A DNA stretch of 64,000 bases, from positions 48,119,888 through 48,183,887 of the forward strand of contig NC_092868.1 of the NCBI RefSeq assembly GCF_032062135.1, given 5' to 3'. The notes beneath the pieces were generated by a model. The model saw only the letters and a program-made list of their open reading frames with translations, made no database searches and had not been told where the DNA came from. The first letter of the stretch is position 1; every line of letters starts with the position of its first letter. Position numbers and translations under genes: made by a program. Below are positions 1 through 11,473 of this stretch, in pieces. The stretch is from Pyxicephalus adspersus (Eukaryota > Chordata > Amphibia > Anura > Pyxicephalidae).

Positions 1-153
1 TATTGCTCATTATTATCAAGGCAGGAATCCGGCTGGCAGTGAGGAGGCGAGTGTACGAGCGCACTCGACTCCGGACCGCGGGAAACCGCTCTCGCTGGTC
101 ACGCGTACTTTCGCGCTTCCAGCGATCGCGGATTTTATTGATGAATCAGGGCC
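1..153. repeat. GC-rich miniature element end, cut by window edge
   Basis: The first 130 bases are markedly richer in GC and CpG than the AT-rich sequence that follows, and they contain short inverted motifs such as the cgatcgcg block. The segment ends in gatgaatcagggcc, which resembles the aataaatcagggcc end of the palindromic elements at 16.2 and 43.8 kb. I infer the right end of a non-autonomous DNA element whose left end lies outside the window. No open frame of interest is present. Confidence 0.4.
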
Positions 154-2164
154 AATGTTCATTCATTTATAAATAACCCTTGGCCTATTTAACAAATGTT
201 GCATAAGGTCAAACAAACAGTTTCAATAAATTAATTGCTAAGCAAATGGTTTTTTAATACATTTGTTATATATTTATATATAAGTTTTATTGGTGCAACT
301 TTAAAAAAAAAAAAATACTATTGTCTCCAAAATCAGTATTAAAACAAAACCTTTTTATTCGCGGTTTCGAAAACATTGCTTTCATTTCCTTGACTTCCAT
401 GCTGCAACCGTGAAGTCGGTTTTAGCTGTATAAAGCCTAGCGCGATCAGTAATAACATCTAAAATGCATGTCTGTTAGATAATAACACCACCAAGCTTAT
501 TTCTCTAAAGCAGGTTCATGTGTTTGCTGACTTTTGTATTCAAAGAAAAATGGAGCGTCAAGCAGATTGTTCTGGGGACAAGAGCTCATCCCTAATGTTA
601 GAATTCCGCACCTCTTGTTAGGCCTTCCTTTAAACGGAGTGATGGAGTAAGTTTGTGTCTGCCAGCGCAGCAGAATCAAGGCACGCTTGTTATTTGTGTC
701 GCAGACTGTTAGCGAGGAGTAGATGAACACTGAGGGAACGGAAGGCAATTTTATCTGACAATGAGATCCGCTATATTGAGGGAGTAGGAACACTACAAAA
801 ATGTTATTTTCCTTCCAAACTGGGAAAACAATAAGAGAGCATTAAAGAATGGTGATTGCTCACTTAGGGGGATGTTTCTGGTTTAACAGATGCCTGCAGA
901 GTCATTTAAGCCATTTAAAGTGACACTATTATCCAAATTAGGGAAAGATGAACAGTTTTAAAAGAATTTCCTTGAGCACTAATGGTAGCTAAGATGACAG
1001 AATGACAGAATACCAGAACGCCACAATCATTTTAGACAAACCCAATCACTAAAATTTCATATAAGCCCTTTTTTATGATAATGTCATTTCAAAAGATGTT
1101 TTCAGTCCTTTTAAATCAACAGCTTTTGGTAAATTCCAGGTGAACCTGGAATAAAGGTTTTTTTTAAGACACTTTCTCCTATGGGTAATAAGTCCAGTGT
1201 CCAGTGAATAGAAGGAGGTCTGTAAGTAAGTGAATGTAAGTAGGTCGCTACAGTGAGACATAAGAATGCAGCATTTGCAAGTTAATAAAATGTTGCTACA
1301 CTCATGCACACTGATCCCAGTCTTGTCTTGCTGCTTTTCCAGCCTCATCCTTCCTTGCCCTACTGATAATCAAAATGGTCAAAGATCCTAACCCCATGAA
1401 GACCAGACAAAAATCTTGGCACTGACAAAGCACCCTGTAGATGGCACATCAATAAAAATTAGGTGAATATAATTCCATTTTAAATAATGTGTTTTTATCT
1501 GTTTTAATGTATGAATACTGTGTTACATTTTTATTTCTGTCTGAATGAGCTTTACCTTTGCTTTCTTTCCCTTTGTCTACAGTACAAAAAAAGGTATCAT
1601 GGCATCTCATAGCAAACTGTTGATGAGAGTAAGTGACCTCTCTTTGTGACAGATTTCAGCAAGAATTGTGACAATACAGTCACTGATCTTTAAGTATGGA
1701 TGAATCAACGAGAGGTAGAGTTAGAAGTCAGTAAACTACTATGGACCAATTCTGTGAATATACGTTTCCAGCAGTGCAGGAAATTAACTTTCAACCTTAG
1801 TTGTAGCAATAATAAGAAACATTGGGATGTTTTATATGATTACATAATTGGTATTGCTCATGCACACAATTACTGTTATATCCTAATACAAATTTATTGA
1901 AAAGGCTGGATTTTTTTCTTTTTTGTTTTTTGGATTTCTTTAGCAGCCTTAGGAAGATTATATTGGGCATTCATGGATTATTTCTGGTCTGTGGTTTAAG
2001 TTGTTGCCAAGAAAACTTACATACAGTATGAATATCATTAAACATATTTATTCAGCATTTCTTATATTAACGTGATAGGAACTCTTTAATTATACATATC
2101 AAGAACATCAGCAAATACTATAAGATTTAATGAAAAAAGATATCAGGTAGTTAGGATCATTCTG
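154..2164. other. No gene seen; AT-rich unique sequence
   Basis: There is no coding potential that I trust and no clear repeat. The part from about 370 to 800 is less AT-rich, holds several CpGs and has no repeat signature, so it is a weak candidate for conserved noncoding DNA. Minus-strand frames at 497-793 and 1073-1348 have no recognisable domain. Confidence 0.35.
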
Positions 2165-2580
2165 AACACGCTGGCAAGAAAACTTCCTCAGAGGATAAAG
2201 GAGGTTTCGAATTTCAAACCACTTCTGCGATATACCACAAGAGGTTGGATGTACTTTCAAAAATATCTAGTTGGATGTCCCTCTTTTTGCAGGGCAGCCA
2301 GTTCAGTAAAGATCAGAGTTCCCAAAAGGGGTCTTTCCAAAGTCAAAAATGGGGAGGCCTGTTATCATGGGTTGTTGGGTTGGGTCAATGGATCAGAATG
2401 TTGAGTTGCAGAGACCTCTTACCCCAATGTGTATGGGAATTCATAATTCATTCAGGCTCCTCTAAGTATGTAACGTGTGCAGGGAGATCAGGGAGAGCTT
2501 GCCTATTTAAAAGGCCGGAAGTTTAATGCTTCCTAGGGGACATCCCACCACCTAGGACATAGTGGTGGGAGCATTTCTAT
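2165..2580. other. Unclassified moderately GC-rich block, possible old retroelement piece
   Basis: The composition differs from the flanks. A plus-strand frame near the start reads LPQRIKEVSNFKPLLRY, which loosely resembles the LP..I....F+..L+ pattern at the C-terminus of many vertebrate LINE reverse transcriptases. Nothing after it supports that. A TATA-like tatttaaaagg at about 2502 and a strong hairpin follow. I cannot assign a family. Confidence 0.2.
2543..2570. repeat. Perfect 9-bp hairpin
   Basis: TCCCACCAC at 2543-2551 is exactly complementary to GTGGTGGGA at 2562-2570, with a 10-base loop. It sits at the right edge of the GC-rich block and could be the end of an element or a transcript hairpin. 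Confidence 0.6.
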
Positions 2581-4640
2581 CATGATAATATAAAAAATGC
2601 AGCCTATATTTTGTTTACTTATATTTATATGTTATTTTCCTTTTTTGGCAACAACCTAAAAATCCCATTCCCTTTTATCATACCTAGAACAGGCATATGG
2701 GTCTCTAGTTCTTGTTTTTGTTTGTATTGACCTACTACCCAACACTGGTGGGGTGCCATGGTTATGGTAACACCTTAGCTCTTGCCCTGGTACCTGGATT
2801 ACACTAATGGAACCATCAGTAAGGGGGTCCAGAAATAGGGTCAAATTCTGGGCAATGTCATGCACCTGAACTAATATGGCAGCCCCCTTGGGTGGATTAA
2901 GGCAAGCAAGCAGCTGCGAAATGTACATTGTTAGTTCCCTATTATTTATAACTTACTAGCCCCACACTATAAGGATAAGAATGTCTTTTAGATCCACTTA
3001 AAAAAAAACATGAAAAAAAAACACAAAGCTATATGTTTCCCTTAATATTATTATATAGAGGAGCATGCACAAGTTTGAACATTTGAGTCTTATATGCCGT
3101 CTTTTGATGATCTATGTGTTTGACATATTGTATGTGACACTTGTATCATGATGTTTTCTGAAAAACGACATCGCCTGCACTTAGAGCTGTAAATTTTCAA
3201 ATAACATGTCCTTCCTGAAATCAGTTGTATCAGTGATGGTGACTCACTGCCTTTTTTAGACCTGCCAGACTCCATCATATATTAGCAGAGTTATTATGTA
3301 TGATAGGGATATGGTCTTGTTGGAGGTAAGGATGACTCCATTGACTCCTCAGTATCCAAAATGATTGTACAGCCATTTGTTGCATTCATGGTATTAAAGT
3401 ATAATTACACTCATGCACAGAAATGTAATGTATATATAGTAGTTTACCAGTCCATTCTAGATAATACTTCACTATATTGGAGAAGTAGTTTTTGTGACAT
3501 ACCCACCACTAAGTCTGGTATATACCTTTGCAATCAGTATAGCTTATGCCCTCTTCTAATTAAAGACCTCTGATTCTGGCTCAGCAGTTGGAATGCTGGA
3601 CCAATGCAAATAGATAACTGGAGCAAAGGTCCTATACTGCAGTATGCTGGCAGTGCACAGGCTTTTCAACTTTGTAGGATGTAGATGTGTCTTAAAGTAA
3701 AGGAACTGTAAGCCTTCGCATGCTTTTTGTTTCCCCATATTTGGAACATACTTTGCTCATTTAAATAAAGTTTAATTTGGGATTTAAAACATTATTCCTG
3801 CAAAACATTAAAAAATTAAAAGAAAGCCCACCCTTGCTCCAGATTCTCCCAAACCCCTTTTCAATCATGTACCTTTCTTTTGTTCTATGGACATTTGTTT
3901 CAAGTTTATTAAAACCAAAATTGTGATGTGTGCAAAATAAAAAGGCTGACTTACTACAATGCATAATAACGTGTTTGTGCCAATGCACTGCAATACAGAT
4001 GAGCAGTCTGGATCGGCCCTCAGTGTTGTCTTTTTAAGACCAATTACCCCATGAACATATATGAGTCACCCAGTCATCTGTTCTGTACATCCATCATCTA
4101 TCAATCATTTTTCCATTGCACATTTTGACTTTGAAAGTTAGGAAAGTCACAGGAGTCACTAGACTTGTGTGTGAACTCTAGATCAGTAAATTTATTAGCT
4201 GTTCATTTCTGATAAATAAATATTGAGTAAAGAGAGATATGAAATGCTGCAAACATGAAGTTGATAATAATGGTAAATATTTGGTTAGACTAATAATAAT
4301 CTTAATGTTACACTTAGCCAAACACGTTCACACAACATAGTGACAGAAGCTTTGCAAAGATTTACCTTATCTGATAGGTAAGAAACAAACTGTGGCAAAT
4401 ATATCCCTATTATGACAATGGCCTTCCAGGGCCTCCGTGGATATTGAGAATTAGTAACATGCTAGCTACAGCAGACATCTCTCTTTTGAGGCTATGATAA
4501 TCTCTTCCACTATAAGAGTTATGAAGTATGACCTAAATGGCAAAAAAAAAAGCAGCATTTTAGATGTATTTTGAAAAACTTTATTTGTGCAATTGCAGAA
4601 ACTAATAGTTGGCACATAAGTAGTCCTGCTAAACATATTC
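2581..4640. other. No gene seen
   Basis: AT-rich sequence with short homopolymer runs and only short frames on both strands. None of them resembles a known domain. No clear repeat boundary is visible. Confidence 0.35.
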
Positions 4641-4645
4641 CTTCC

Positions 4646-4685
4646 CCTGAAGAAGCAGAATACCCTATCTCCGAAATGTGTCAGA
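4646..4685 (+). repeat. Decayed hammerhead-like motif
   Basis: CTGAAGA at 4647-4653 is followed 19 bases later by GAAA at 4673-4676, then TGTG and TC. This is the same order and spacing as the better copies at 29.4, 61.0 and 9.1 kb. The TGTG in place of CGCG looks like CpG decay. Only about three of the five flanking pairs expected for helix I remain, so any ribozyme would be inactive. Confidence 0.35.
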
Positions 4686-5000
4686 ACCTTGTGATTGAAA
4701 CTCATGGGACTCAATATTCCCCTTGTGTTGACTTTTATTGACAAAGGATGTTATTAAGTTATTAACAATGACTTAATATAGATATTGTTATGTTAAGAGA
4801 TACATTTATATTTTTGAAACCATGTGCCTTTCTAAACCCCCTTTTTTCTTTCCTCCTCCACTGTTACTGTACTTACCCATTTACCTAGAGGTGTGGCACA
4901 ATTGATAATCAAGGCGTCATCGCCTATTTGAATGATACTGCTTTATTGGTGCAATGTGAATTGGAGTTTGGTGCCAAGAACTCAGAATTACCAGGGTTAA

Positions 5001-5205
5001 GGATGAGCGAGAATGCCTCTGACATTCTCGCAAAAATTTCCTTGAACTTTCCATGGGTCCGCGAAATTTCGGCGAACCAATGTAGGCGAATTCCATTGAA
5101 GTGCAGGTTACCACGCTCCCTGGGCTCTACTTATCATTGATAAGTACAGCCCAGGGAGTTTAGGAACCTGCGGTCACAGCTGATTGGAGGAACACGTGCT
5201 GAAAA
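5001..5205. repeat. Hairpin-cassette miniature element, short copy
   Basis: It begins with ggatgagcgagaatgcctc, the terminus also seen at 21863 and, inverted, at 31786. The middle is a hairpin of two 21-base arms (5116-5136 and 5138-5158) with one mismatch, built around a ctgggct..tacttatca palindrome. After it comes the cassette tgcggtcacagctgattgg, which recurs at about 20.1-20.5 and 30.7 kb. The right terminus is missing, so this is a truncated or internally deleted copy. Confidence 0.7.
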
Positions 5206-5212
5206 GTGTCAC

Positions 5213-5597
5213 TTTAAGGGGGAAACTAAACTAAAACAAAAATCTCACTTACTTTTACTTTTAGAGATCCCTCAATCACCCTGGAGGTTTCCTCGATTCT
5301 AATCCTCCTTCCTTCTGACACAGAAGAAGCACTGTCATCTTTGTCCAACTTATTTATTCTCATTCAGGGCAGGGGTGAGATCCCTTGACATGGCCTGCTG
5401 TAAATTGGAAAAAAAGAGTTCCAATGTTATTTGGCATGCATGAGATTGGCATTCCAAGAACCCCCCACCCAAGAACGGGCATGTACAGAATGAGCATCTA
5501 GAAGCTGTGGGTATTCCACGATCCTCTGCGCTACAATTCTGTCTTTAAAGCTGCGGTGGTAAAGACAAAAGGGGGGGCTTGACCCCTTAAAGGGACA
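5213..5597. repeat. Probable miniature inverted-repeat element
   Basis: The left edge reads cactttaaggggg and the right edge ccccttaaaggg, giving an imperfect terminal inverted repeat of about 15 bp. The interior is GC-richer than its surroundings and has no open frame. It directly abuts the hairpin-cassette element on its left. The superfamily is not determined because no clear target duplication is visible. Confidence 0.4.
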
Positions 5598-6255
5598 TAA
5601 AGAGTTTTATGTAAGGTAAAAAGTTTGGTCCACTTTAAATTAAAGCTTTAACATTTACCATTTATAAAAAATATATAACCCCAACCCTTAAGTCTACCCT
5701 GACCATTATTTGACCAACCATCTGCCCACATTAAAATAACTCCCTCAAAGTGTAGATCTATAACCCTGACACCATTATTAGCTTTTCTTAAATCTACATT
5801 GTAAGTGCCAAGATCTTGGTGCTGAAAATGCAGACTCTAATAATAATGGCTATATTATATTATTGTGTTTCTCTTCTGCGATCACAGATCTTTCCCGCAG
5901 TTCCATACACTTCAACTATTGGCAATAAGTATTCAACAAGAGACAAGATACTAATTTCCCATTGTTAGGATTGTATTCTAAATGAGGGTCCTACCATCAA
6001 GTCTGATCTTTTTGTATAGTTCTTGAGTATCAACAGAAAATAATTCATTTTGTCCGAATTGTAACTGGAAATAAAAGACCATTAGCAATTCAAACAGTTG
6101 TATTAAACATTACAGACTTTTAAATCTGCAAGAATCATCTCCAGACTATTTTTCTGAATGATGATGTTTCTACAAACATTGACTCTTTTTAAAAATGGAT
6201 CAAAATTGATAAGATGTATCTGTTTTCTTCAATTTAGAGTTGGAAGATAGACGTA
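5598..6255. other. No gene seen
   Basis: AT-rich sequence with no recognisable repeat ends and no frame worth calling. Confidence 0.3.
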
Positions 6256-6263
6256 CTTTATGT

Positions 6264-6518
6264 CAGTGTTTCTCAATCAGGTTCCTCCAGAGGTTGCTAG
6301 AGCAATTTGTGACTCTTAAGTCAGCTTAACTGACAGCAATGATCCTTATCTGTAAGGGAGACATTCTTCCCATGGGCCAGCAATGTAAGAGGCATTCTTT
6401 CTAATGACCACCACACTAATGTACTCTGAGCTCTGGATATAGTAATTATAGAAGGGGTTCCCTACGACCTTAAAGTTATTTCAAGGGTTCCTCCATTTCA
6501 AAAGGTTGAGAAATACTG
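6264..6518. mobile_element. hAT-type miniature element with 8-bp target duplication
   Basis: The ends are CAGTGTTTCTCAA and TTGAGAAATACTG, a 13-bp terminal inverted repeat with one mismatch. It is flanked by ctttatgt on the left and ctttatat on the right, an 8-bp target duplication differing at one base. An 8-bp duplication and CAGTG.. ends are typical of hAT transposons. The 255-bp interior encodes nothing, so it is a non-autonomous copy. Related sequence lies at about 51.4 kb and possibly at 36.95 kb. Confidence 0.8.
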
Positions 6519-7925
6519 CTTTATATCAAAGGTTGCCGACCCCACCACCCTCAAGCTAAACTTTAATCACCCTAAGCATTTTACTTTGGCATTCTCCAAT
6601 GTATACATTCTGTTTTGTTGAAAATCTCTCCGACATTGCCCACTCCTGGGTAACCCAACTGAGTATGATGTGATCCTTGGTATACTGACCCATTTAAGTC
6701 AAGGGGGCATTTTTTATTGATAACATAAACATGGGTAAGAATAGGCTTTGGTCTCTGTGGTGGGTGGGTGGGGGGGGGGTAGAAAAGGATGGATAGAGGG
6801 TGAATATGATGAACATGATTATAAAGATACACTTGTCCTCGATAGGATGACTTTTCCTTGTGGCGTGCAGTACCATTTCTACTGATATCTACTGGCAGAT
6901 CTACTGGTGTCTGTTGACCTAGGAAAAGCCTGAAAGAGACCTTGACTTTCCAACACCAAGTGTTGAATTCCAACACCAAGTTTTTGGTAGATTTTCCCAT
7001 ACACTGTAATTCCCCGACCCCTTGTATTATATGGGGTAGAAAATGAATAGGACAAGGAAATAGGGAAAAGCCCGGGGGTATTAGTGTTACAACAGGAAGG
7101 CCCTCCCAGTGCAAAGCAGATAGTAGGTACTAACCTCTTGGCTTCACAATTGTCAATCTTTGCAATACTAAAGAAAACCTGATGCTTAAAAATCTTTTAT
7201 TGCCTGGATTGTCAGATTCTGGATCCCTGCTGTGTTCAGTTGTTCGATCTGCTGGAGTAATAAAGGAGTAGAAGAAACCTCAGCACACAGCAGGGTTGGG
7301 GGGCTTTGACCTCCTGCAGGAAGTGTCAGATTCTGAGAATTCTGTGGCTCTTTCTATTTAGTACAGCAAAGTTGCTGGTGGGAGAGCTGAGCATTAACTG
7401 TGTTTTATGTGCAGAAAGACCTTTTTTTATTTTATCGAGTCGCTTTGAAGTAATGAATTACAGAATTAGATATGATTTGTGAAGCAGAAAGATCATATTG
7501 GTTGAAGCCTTTAGAGATTCTGCCATAGCTACAACAATAGTAAACTGATATAATACCATCCGTGAATGCAGTTACTATATCCCAAGGTAAATCCAGTCTC
7601 TAATGGTACATGGGAGTGAATAATCACGTATGATGCTGTAATCTATTTAGATGTTTCATTCTATTGACACAACAGCAGAACTGGTCGTTCTTTAAAAGCT
7701 CTTTGTATTGTGACTAATACTTGACTTGTTTATTTATTTTTTTTTTTTACTTATATCCTTTTTTTAAGTTTTTTAGATATATTTTGTTCATTTTTATTTA
7801 TATTTCATTACATAAAAAACAATAACAAAGAGCTGAAATAAATTAAATGTTACTTTGCTAAAGCACTGCATATCAAAAATATTAAAAATGTAAAAACACT
7901 TTGCCTGGCGAAAATTAAAGTCACA
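6519..7925. other. No gene seen; one G-run
   Basis: A run of ggtgggtgggtgg plus ten G lies around 6759-6779 and could form a G-quadruplex on the plus strand. A minus-strand open frame (6581-7114, 177 codons) overlaps it. The protein shows no domain and is compositionally odd, so I take it as chance. Confidence 0.35.
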
Positions 7926-7929
7926 TGCT

Positions 7930-8330
7930 CTATTTTGGTGGACCGCCTTTAGCTGTGAATATGGCTTGCATTTGCTAAATTATAATAAACATCTGCAAAG
8001 TCACAGCATTTATTTCCAGATTTCAGATTTTCATTCTAGTTTCCAAGATCTTGTATTGATGAATGGAGAGTTGGACCACTGGTTAAATTGTTCTTTAGCA
8101 CATCCTAAAGATTCTTAATGGGGGTAAGGTCGGGAATCTGTAGTGGCCAATGCATGTGTGAAAATATTTCATGATCCCTAAACCACTATTTCACAATTTA
8201 AAGCCTGATGAATTCAGGAATTGTCATTGGGATTGAGAATTCTGTCATTGTCATTGTGAAGTAAATTCGCATTGATGGAAAAACTGGGTTATTAAGTATA
8301 TTCAAGTATATTCCACTCAAGGAACCCAGG
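7930..8330 (-). pseudogene. Tc1-type transposase C-terminal relic
   Basis: On the minus strand, short frames in order read PNDN.. then IVK*WFRDHEIFSHMHWP, PDLTPIKNL*DVL, and further homologous DNA down to about 7930. This matches the C-terminal half of Tc1 DDE transposases, where QDDN.. carries the second catalytic Asp and NPIENLW the third catalytic acid. Here the NPIENLW equivalent is TPIKNL*: the catalytic Glu has become Lys and the Trp a stop. Other stops and frameshifts are present. The N-terminal half and the terminal repeats were not found. The copy is dead, and the sense strand is minus. Confidence 0.8.
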
Positions 8331-8384
8331 TAGAAGTGCCAATATTTTTGGCAATACAATCAGGATACCAATAATTTTCAAACC

Positions 8385-8557
8385 TGTGCCTGAGTTAGCT
8401 AAATAGCCAGGGATGATTAGGAGGCTATTTCCTGATTGGTCAGCGGGAGGGAAAAACTGATAAAACCTGGAAGAGCAGCCATGCCCGAGGTCAGAACTGC
8501 CCGCAAGCACAGGAGAGAGGCACCTGCGGTTTAGTGAGGAAAAAGTAAGTGTAACAA
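8385..8557 (-). mobile_element. Truncated LTR, same family as 39.2 kb
   Basis: The block gctaaatagccagggat..cctgattgg..cagcg continues through a GC-rich stretch to gtgtaacaa at 8557. It is clearly homologous to 39737-39878 of the complete LTR-like element at 39187-39878. In the inferred minus-strand orientation this is the first about 170 bp of the LTR; the remainder is absent. It directly follows the Tc1 relic. Confidence 0.65.
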
Positions 8558-8814
8558 GGGGTCCTTCACTTGTACAATACATTGCATACATGCCTCATGC
8601 CAACCCCAGGTACGTATATCAAAAGAGTAATTAGAGAGCAGAGGTTTTTTTTGTGGCAAAAAATAAAGCATTTTTACTGAAACTTTTTGAGTTTTGACCA
8701 TATGGTGGCACTAGAAAACTTAAACCCTAGCAAACGTGTGGTTAAGGAGCATAACTTGCCCATCAAGTCTAATAATTAAAAATCTAATTTGTTAGTAACA
8801 GATGTTTTGTTTTA

Positions 8815-8853
8815 ACCTAAGTGTTTCGACCAAAAGTAGGCTTCCTCACAGGT
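8815..8853 (-). repeat. Hammerhead-like motif, left foldback arm
   Basis: Read on the minus strand, AGGT pairs needed for helix I flank a core of gTGAGGA, a helix II of GCC/GGT with loop tactttt, GAAA, CACTT, and then AGGT. The flanks ACCT (8815-8818 plus) and AGGT (8850-8853 plus) are complementary. The first core base is G instead of C, which should abolish activity. In the right arm the equivalent flanks are ACCC and GGGT, so one helix I pair has changed on both sides. Confidence 0.45.
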
Positions 8854-9088
8854 ATTATGAAGCTTGTGAAGTATGAATGTTCAGGGGTAAAGATGGTCAG
8901 AGATTTTAATCAGAGCTTTCCAGACCTCCCTTACGTTCTGCCAGTTTTTATGTGATCATATCCAAACAAAGACTAACTCTCCTTCCAAAATCAACTATCA
9001 GAATGGTAATTTCTGACCCCACTTGGGTTGGATCATAATATAAATTTGTCTCTTTGCCTCTGCACATCCATATTTGGCAAGCTTCATA

Positions 9089-9132
9089 ATACCCCTCAGG
9101 AACTCTACTTTTTGGAGAAACACATTGGGTAA
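9089..9132 (+). repeat. Hammerhead-like motif, right foldback arm
   Basis: TACCC at 9090-9094 precedes the core CTCAGGA at 9095-9101, where G5 has become C. GAAA is at 9117-9120, then CACA, TT, and GGGTA at 9127-9131. TACCC and GGGTA form five pairs in the position of helix I. The single core change should make it inactive, but the architecture is the same as in the 29.4 kb copy. Confidence 0.45.
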
Positions 9133-9378
9133 AATAAAACAGATGTCACTATCAAGTTAGATGTTTAATTTTTGGAATTTATAGGCAAGTTATGCCACTT
9201 ACCCACACTAGGTTTGGTTTGTTAGGTTTGCTAGGTCATAAATTGTCTAGTGCCACCATATGGCCAAAACTCAATATTTCTCGTTTTTAAATTTGTTATT
9301 GATTGTAAGAATTTTCAGTAAAAAATTCTTTACGTTATGTCAAAAAAAAAAAAGTCTACTCTCTAATTACTCTCTATT

Positions 9379-10356
9379 TATATGTAAAAATTAAAAATAC
9401 TAACAAACTTTAAGGAATCAATATCATGTGAATATTAAAAAATTATGTACAATGTGTTAAGATGTTTTGTCTCAGGTAGTCTGTTTTTATATACAGCTTT
9501 AAAATGTTCTTTTCTTCCACAGATGTAAAGTTTTATCATATTCTCTCTATCCTATCCTCAATAATCAAAATGAGAAGAAAATTTGCCAGACACATTTCGT
9601 AAAAATGGTGAAAATGATCCATATTTTCTAAAAAATGTCACCGCTCGAAATGAAAACAACGCCTGATCATCCCTATTGTTGGGAAGGAAAACTAGACAGT
9701 CCAACCAAGAAAGATCACCCAATGTGAACTACCGGTAAGTACATTTCATTCTCCCAATTTCCCATTGTTATGCTTCATTTGCAAATATAGGTTAGGATTA
9801 CTGGATTTATTTTATCTGTCTGCATTGTGTATTTTTTTCACAAACACGTACGGAGGGCCCCTGTTTACCCCTACCCATTATTATTTCTGTTCCCGTCTCC
9901 TCACGATTAATATGTGACTGTCATCTGCTTTGCTACTTTCATTTACAACAGATGAGCTATGCAGTTGATATCACACTAATCTATCATAATCTTATATTAG
10001 ACTAAGTCAATACTTAATACACACAGACAGATCATACGCAAGGAAGATCAAGTCTGCTAGACAACAGCTGTGCTTTCCAAAAGGCATTACAGAGAACCAA
10101 AAAAAACAACAAAATGTAATCTGCAGACAATGCCTAATCGATATTCTATATAAAAAAATTATTGTAGGATTTAAAATTCATATTTGTTTCTGTTCTCTGA
10201 GCTGTAATAAATATCAAAATATAAAAAAAGTATGAAGATGCACAAATCAAATTAGTTTGTTCAATATTCAATCTGAAGTGGCTGTTTTGCCTTGGGTGGA
10301 ATTTTAGCTAATAGGACAACTAGTCTAATTCCAGGCGTTTTTTAACACAGAGACAT
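9379..10356. other. No gene seen
   Basis: AT-rich sequence without recognisable repeats, RNA genes or convincing frames. Confidence 0.3.
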
Positions 10357-10455
10357 AGGGCTCTATTTATTAAACAGGGAAGCCTTCTTTTGATTCTTAC
10401 AGGTACATGTGTTCCAATGGCAGTAATTATTCCCATGTTTAATGGAATACCCCAT
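10357..10455. repeat. Partial small palindromic element
   Basis: The end agggctctatttattaaaca followed by ggga, and the internal caatggcagtaatt, match the palindromic element at 55683-55769. The right arm is missing or has diverged here. Confidence 0.45.
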
Positions 10456-10908
10456 TGACATGACACTGTAGGGTGGTTGGCACTAAGATACGTCAGCACC
10501 CACAGCAATAAATTGCAGCCATTCTACTTTGTGCAGAAATAAAACGGAGATTACTTTCTAGTAATCAGACATTTAACAAGTTCAGCTCTAATTCCTGAAC
10601 TTCTTGGGACCAGACCAATTTCCCCAATGGAGCTGTTTAATGTTTATACAAGTATATATAAAAGCCAAAATTATTTATTTTGAATGCAATCCATATAAAA
10701 ACAATAAATGTAACAACATTAAAGTAACTAATAATTCATTAGTGTCATTTTACATACAAAATATTGTATTGTTTGTTCTGTTTAAAATGCCACTAACATT
10801 ATGATTCTGGTAAATGGCATTGCATAGTTATTTACACAGGAACCAAAAAGGGTTTACAATTAACGTTCTGATATGTAATGCATTTGTTTTAGCAAACAAA
10901 ACAAAAAG

Positions 10909-10911
<3 letters not shown>

Positions 10912-10958
<47 letters not shown>
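10912..10958. repeat. (TA)n microsatellite
   Basis: About 23 uninterrupted AT dinucleotides. Confidence 0.95.
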
Positions 10959-10959
<1 letters not shown>

Positions 10960-10961
<2 letters not shown>

Positions 10962-11472
10962 CATACAAAAAATATTAATGGCTAAAAATTTAAAAAAATA
11001 AAATAAAAGGAAAATCATTTTTTAGAGAAAATATAAAGAGTAGTAAAGGGGAGAAGGAGAGAAAGTAGTTTAATAGGGCTGCTTTTTGTAAACTAAGGGT
11101 TATTAAATCAGAATTACCATCTAACGTGACATACACTAAAACTATTTTTATTATGCAAAAGATTATATTTGGTTCAAAGAGAGAGTTGTACATAAAATAA
11201 AAAAACATTTCCTCAGTGTGTGGATCTAATTATAAATAGGCATCTCGTGTACCTAGTGGCAAATATATTGAAGCAGAGGAAATTTTGGGGGATTTTAGTT
11301 TCACTTTAAGGGATTCAAAAGGAACACATTTTAATGAAAAAAAATGTTTCATTGTCAAGTTGCTTTACTTGACATAATACGAATAAATGAATGAAACATA
11401 GTAGATACAAAAGTAAGGTCACTTTGTACTTTTCTGTCTTTTGTCTAAACAGTATATACAAACACTGTACCA
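10960..11472. other. No gene seen
   Basis: AT-rich sequence. The minus-strand frame at 10990-11208 is rich in Phe, Leu and Ile because of A-rich composition and shows no domain. Confidence 0.3.
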
Positions 11473-11473
11473 G

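Larger units (their letters stand above)
8625..9372. repeat. Foldback element with about 250-bp inverted arms
   Basis: The end gagtaattagagag at 8625 is exactly complementary to ctctctaattactc ending at 9372. Matching continues inward with gaps: gttttgaccatatggtggca (about 8692) against tgccaccatatggccaaaac (about 9252), then ggtattatgaagctt (8851) against aagcttcataatacccc (about 9080). Each arm therefore spans roughly 240-290 bp around a spacer of about 200 bp. No coding frame is present. Each arm holds one hammerhead-like motif in opposite orientation. It may have arisen from two inverted copies of one short repeat, or it may be a foldback transposon. Confidence 0.75.

Noticed and set aside
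6581..7114. 177-codon minus-strand frame with Pro- and His-rich stretches
   Set aside because: It crosses a G-run and shows no domain or conserved pattern; best taken as chance.
8822..9380. A CRISPR-like or operon structure
   Set aside because: The repeats are two inverted arms, not regularly spaced direct repeats, and everything else in the window is vertebrate in character.
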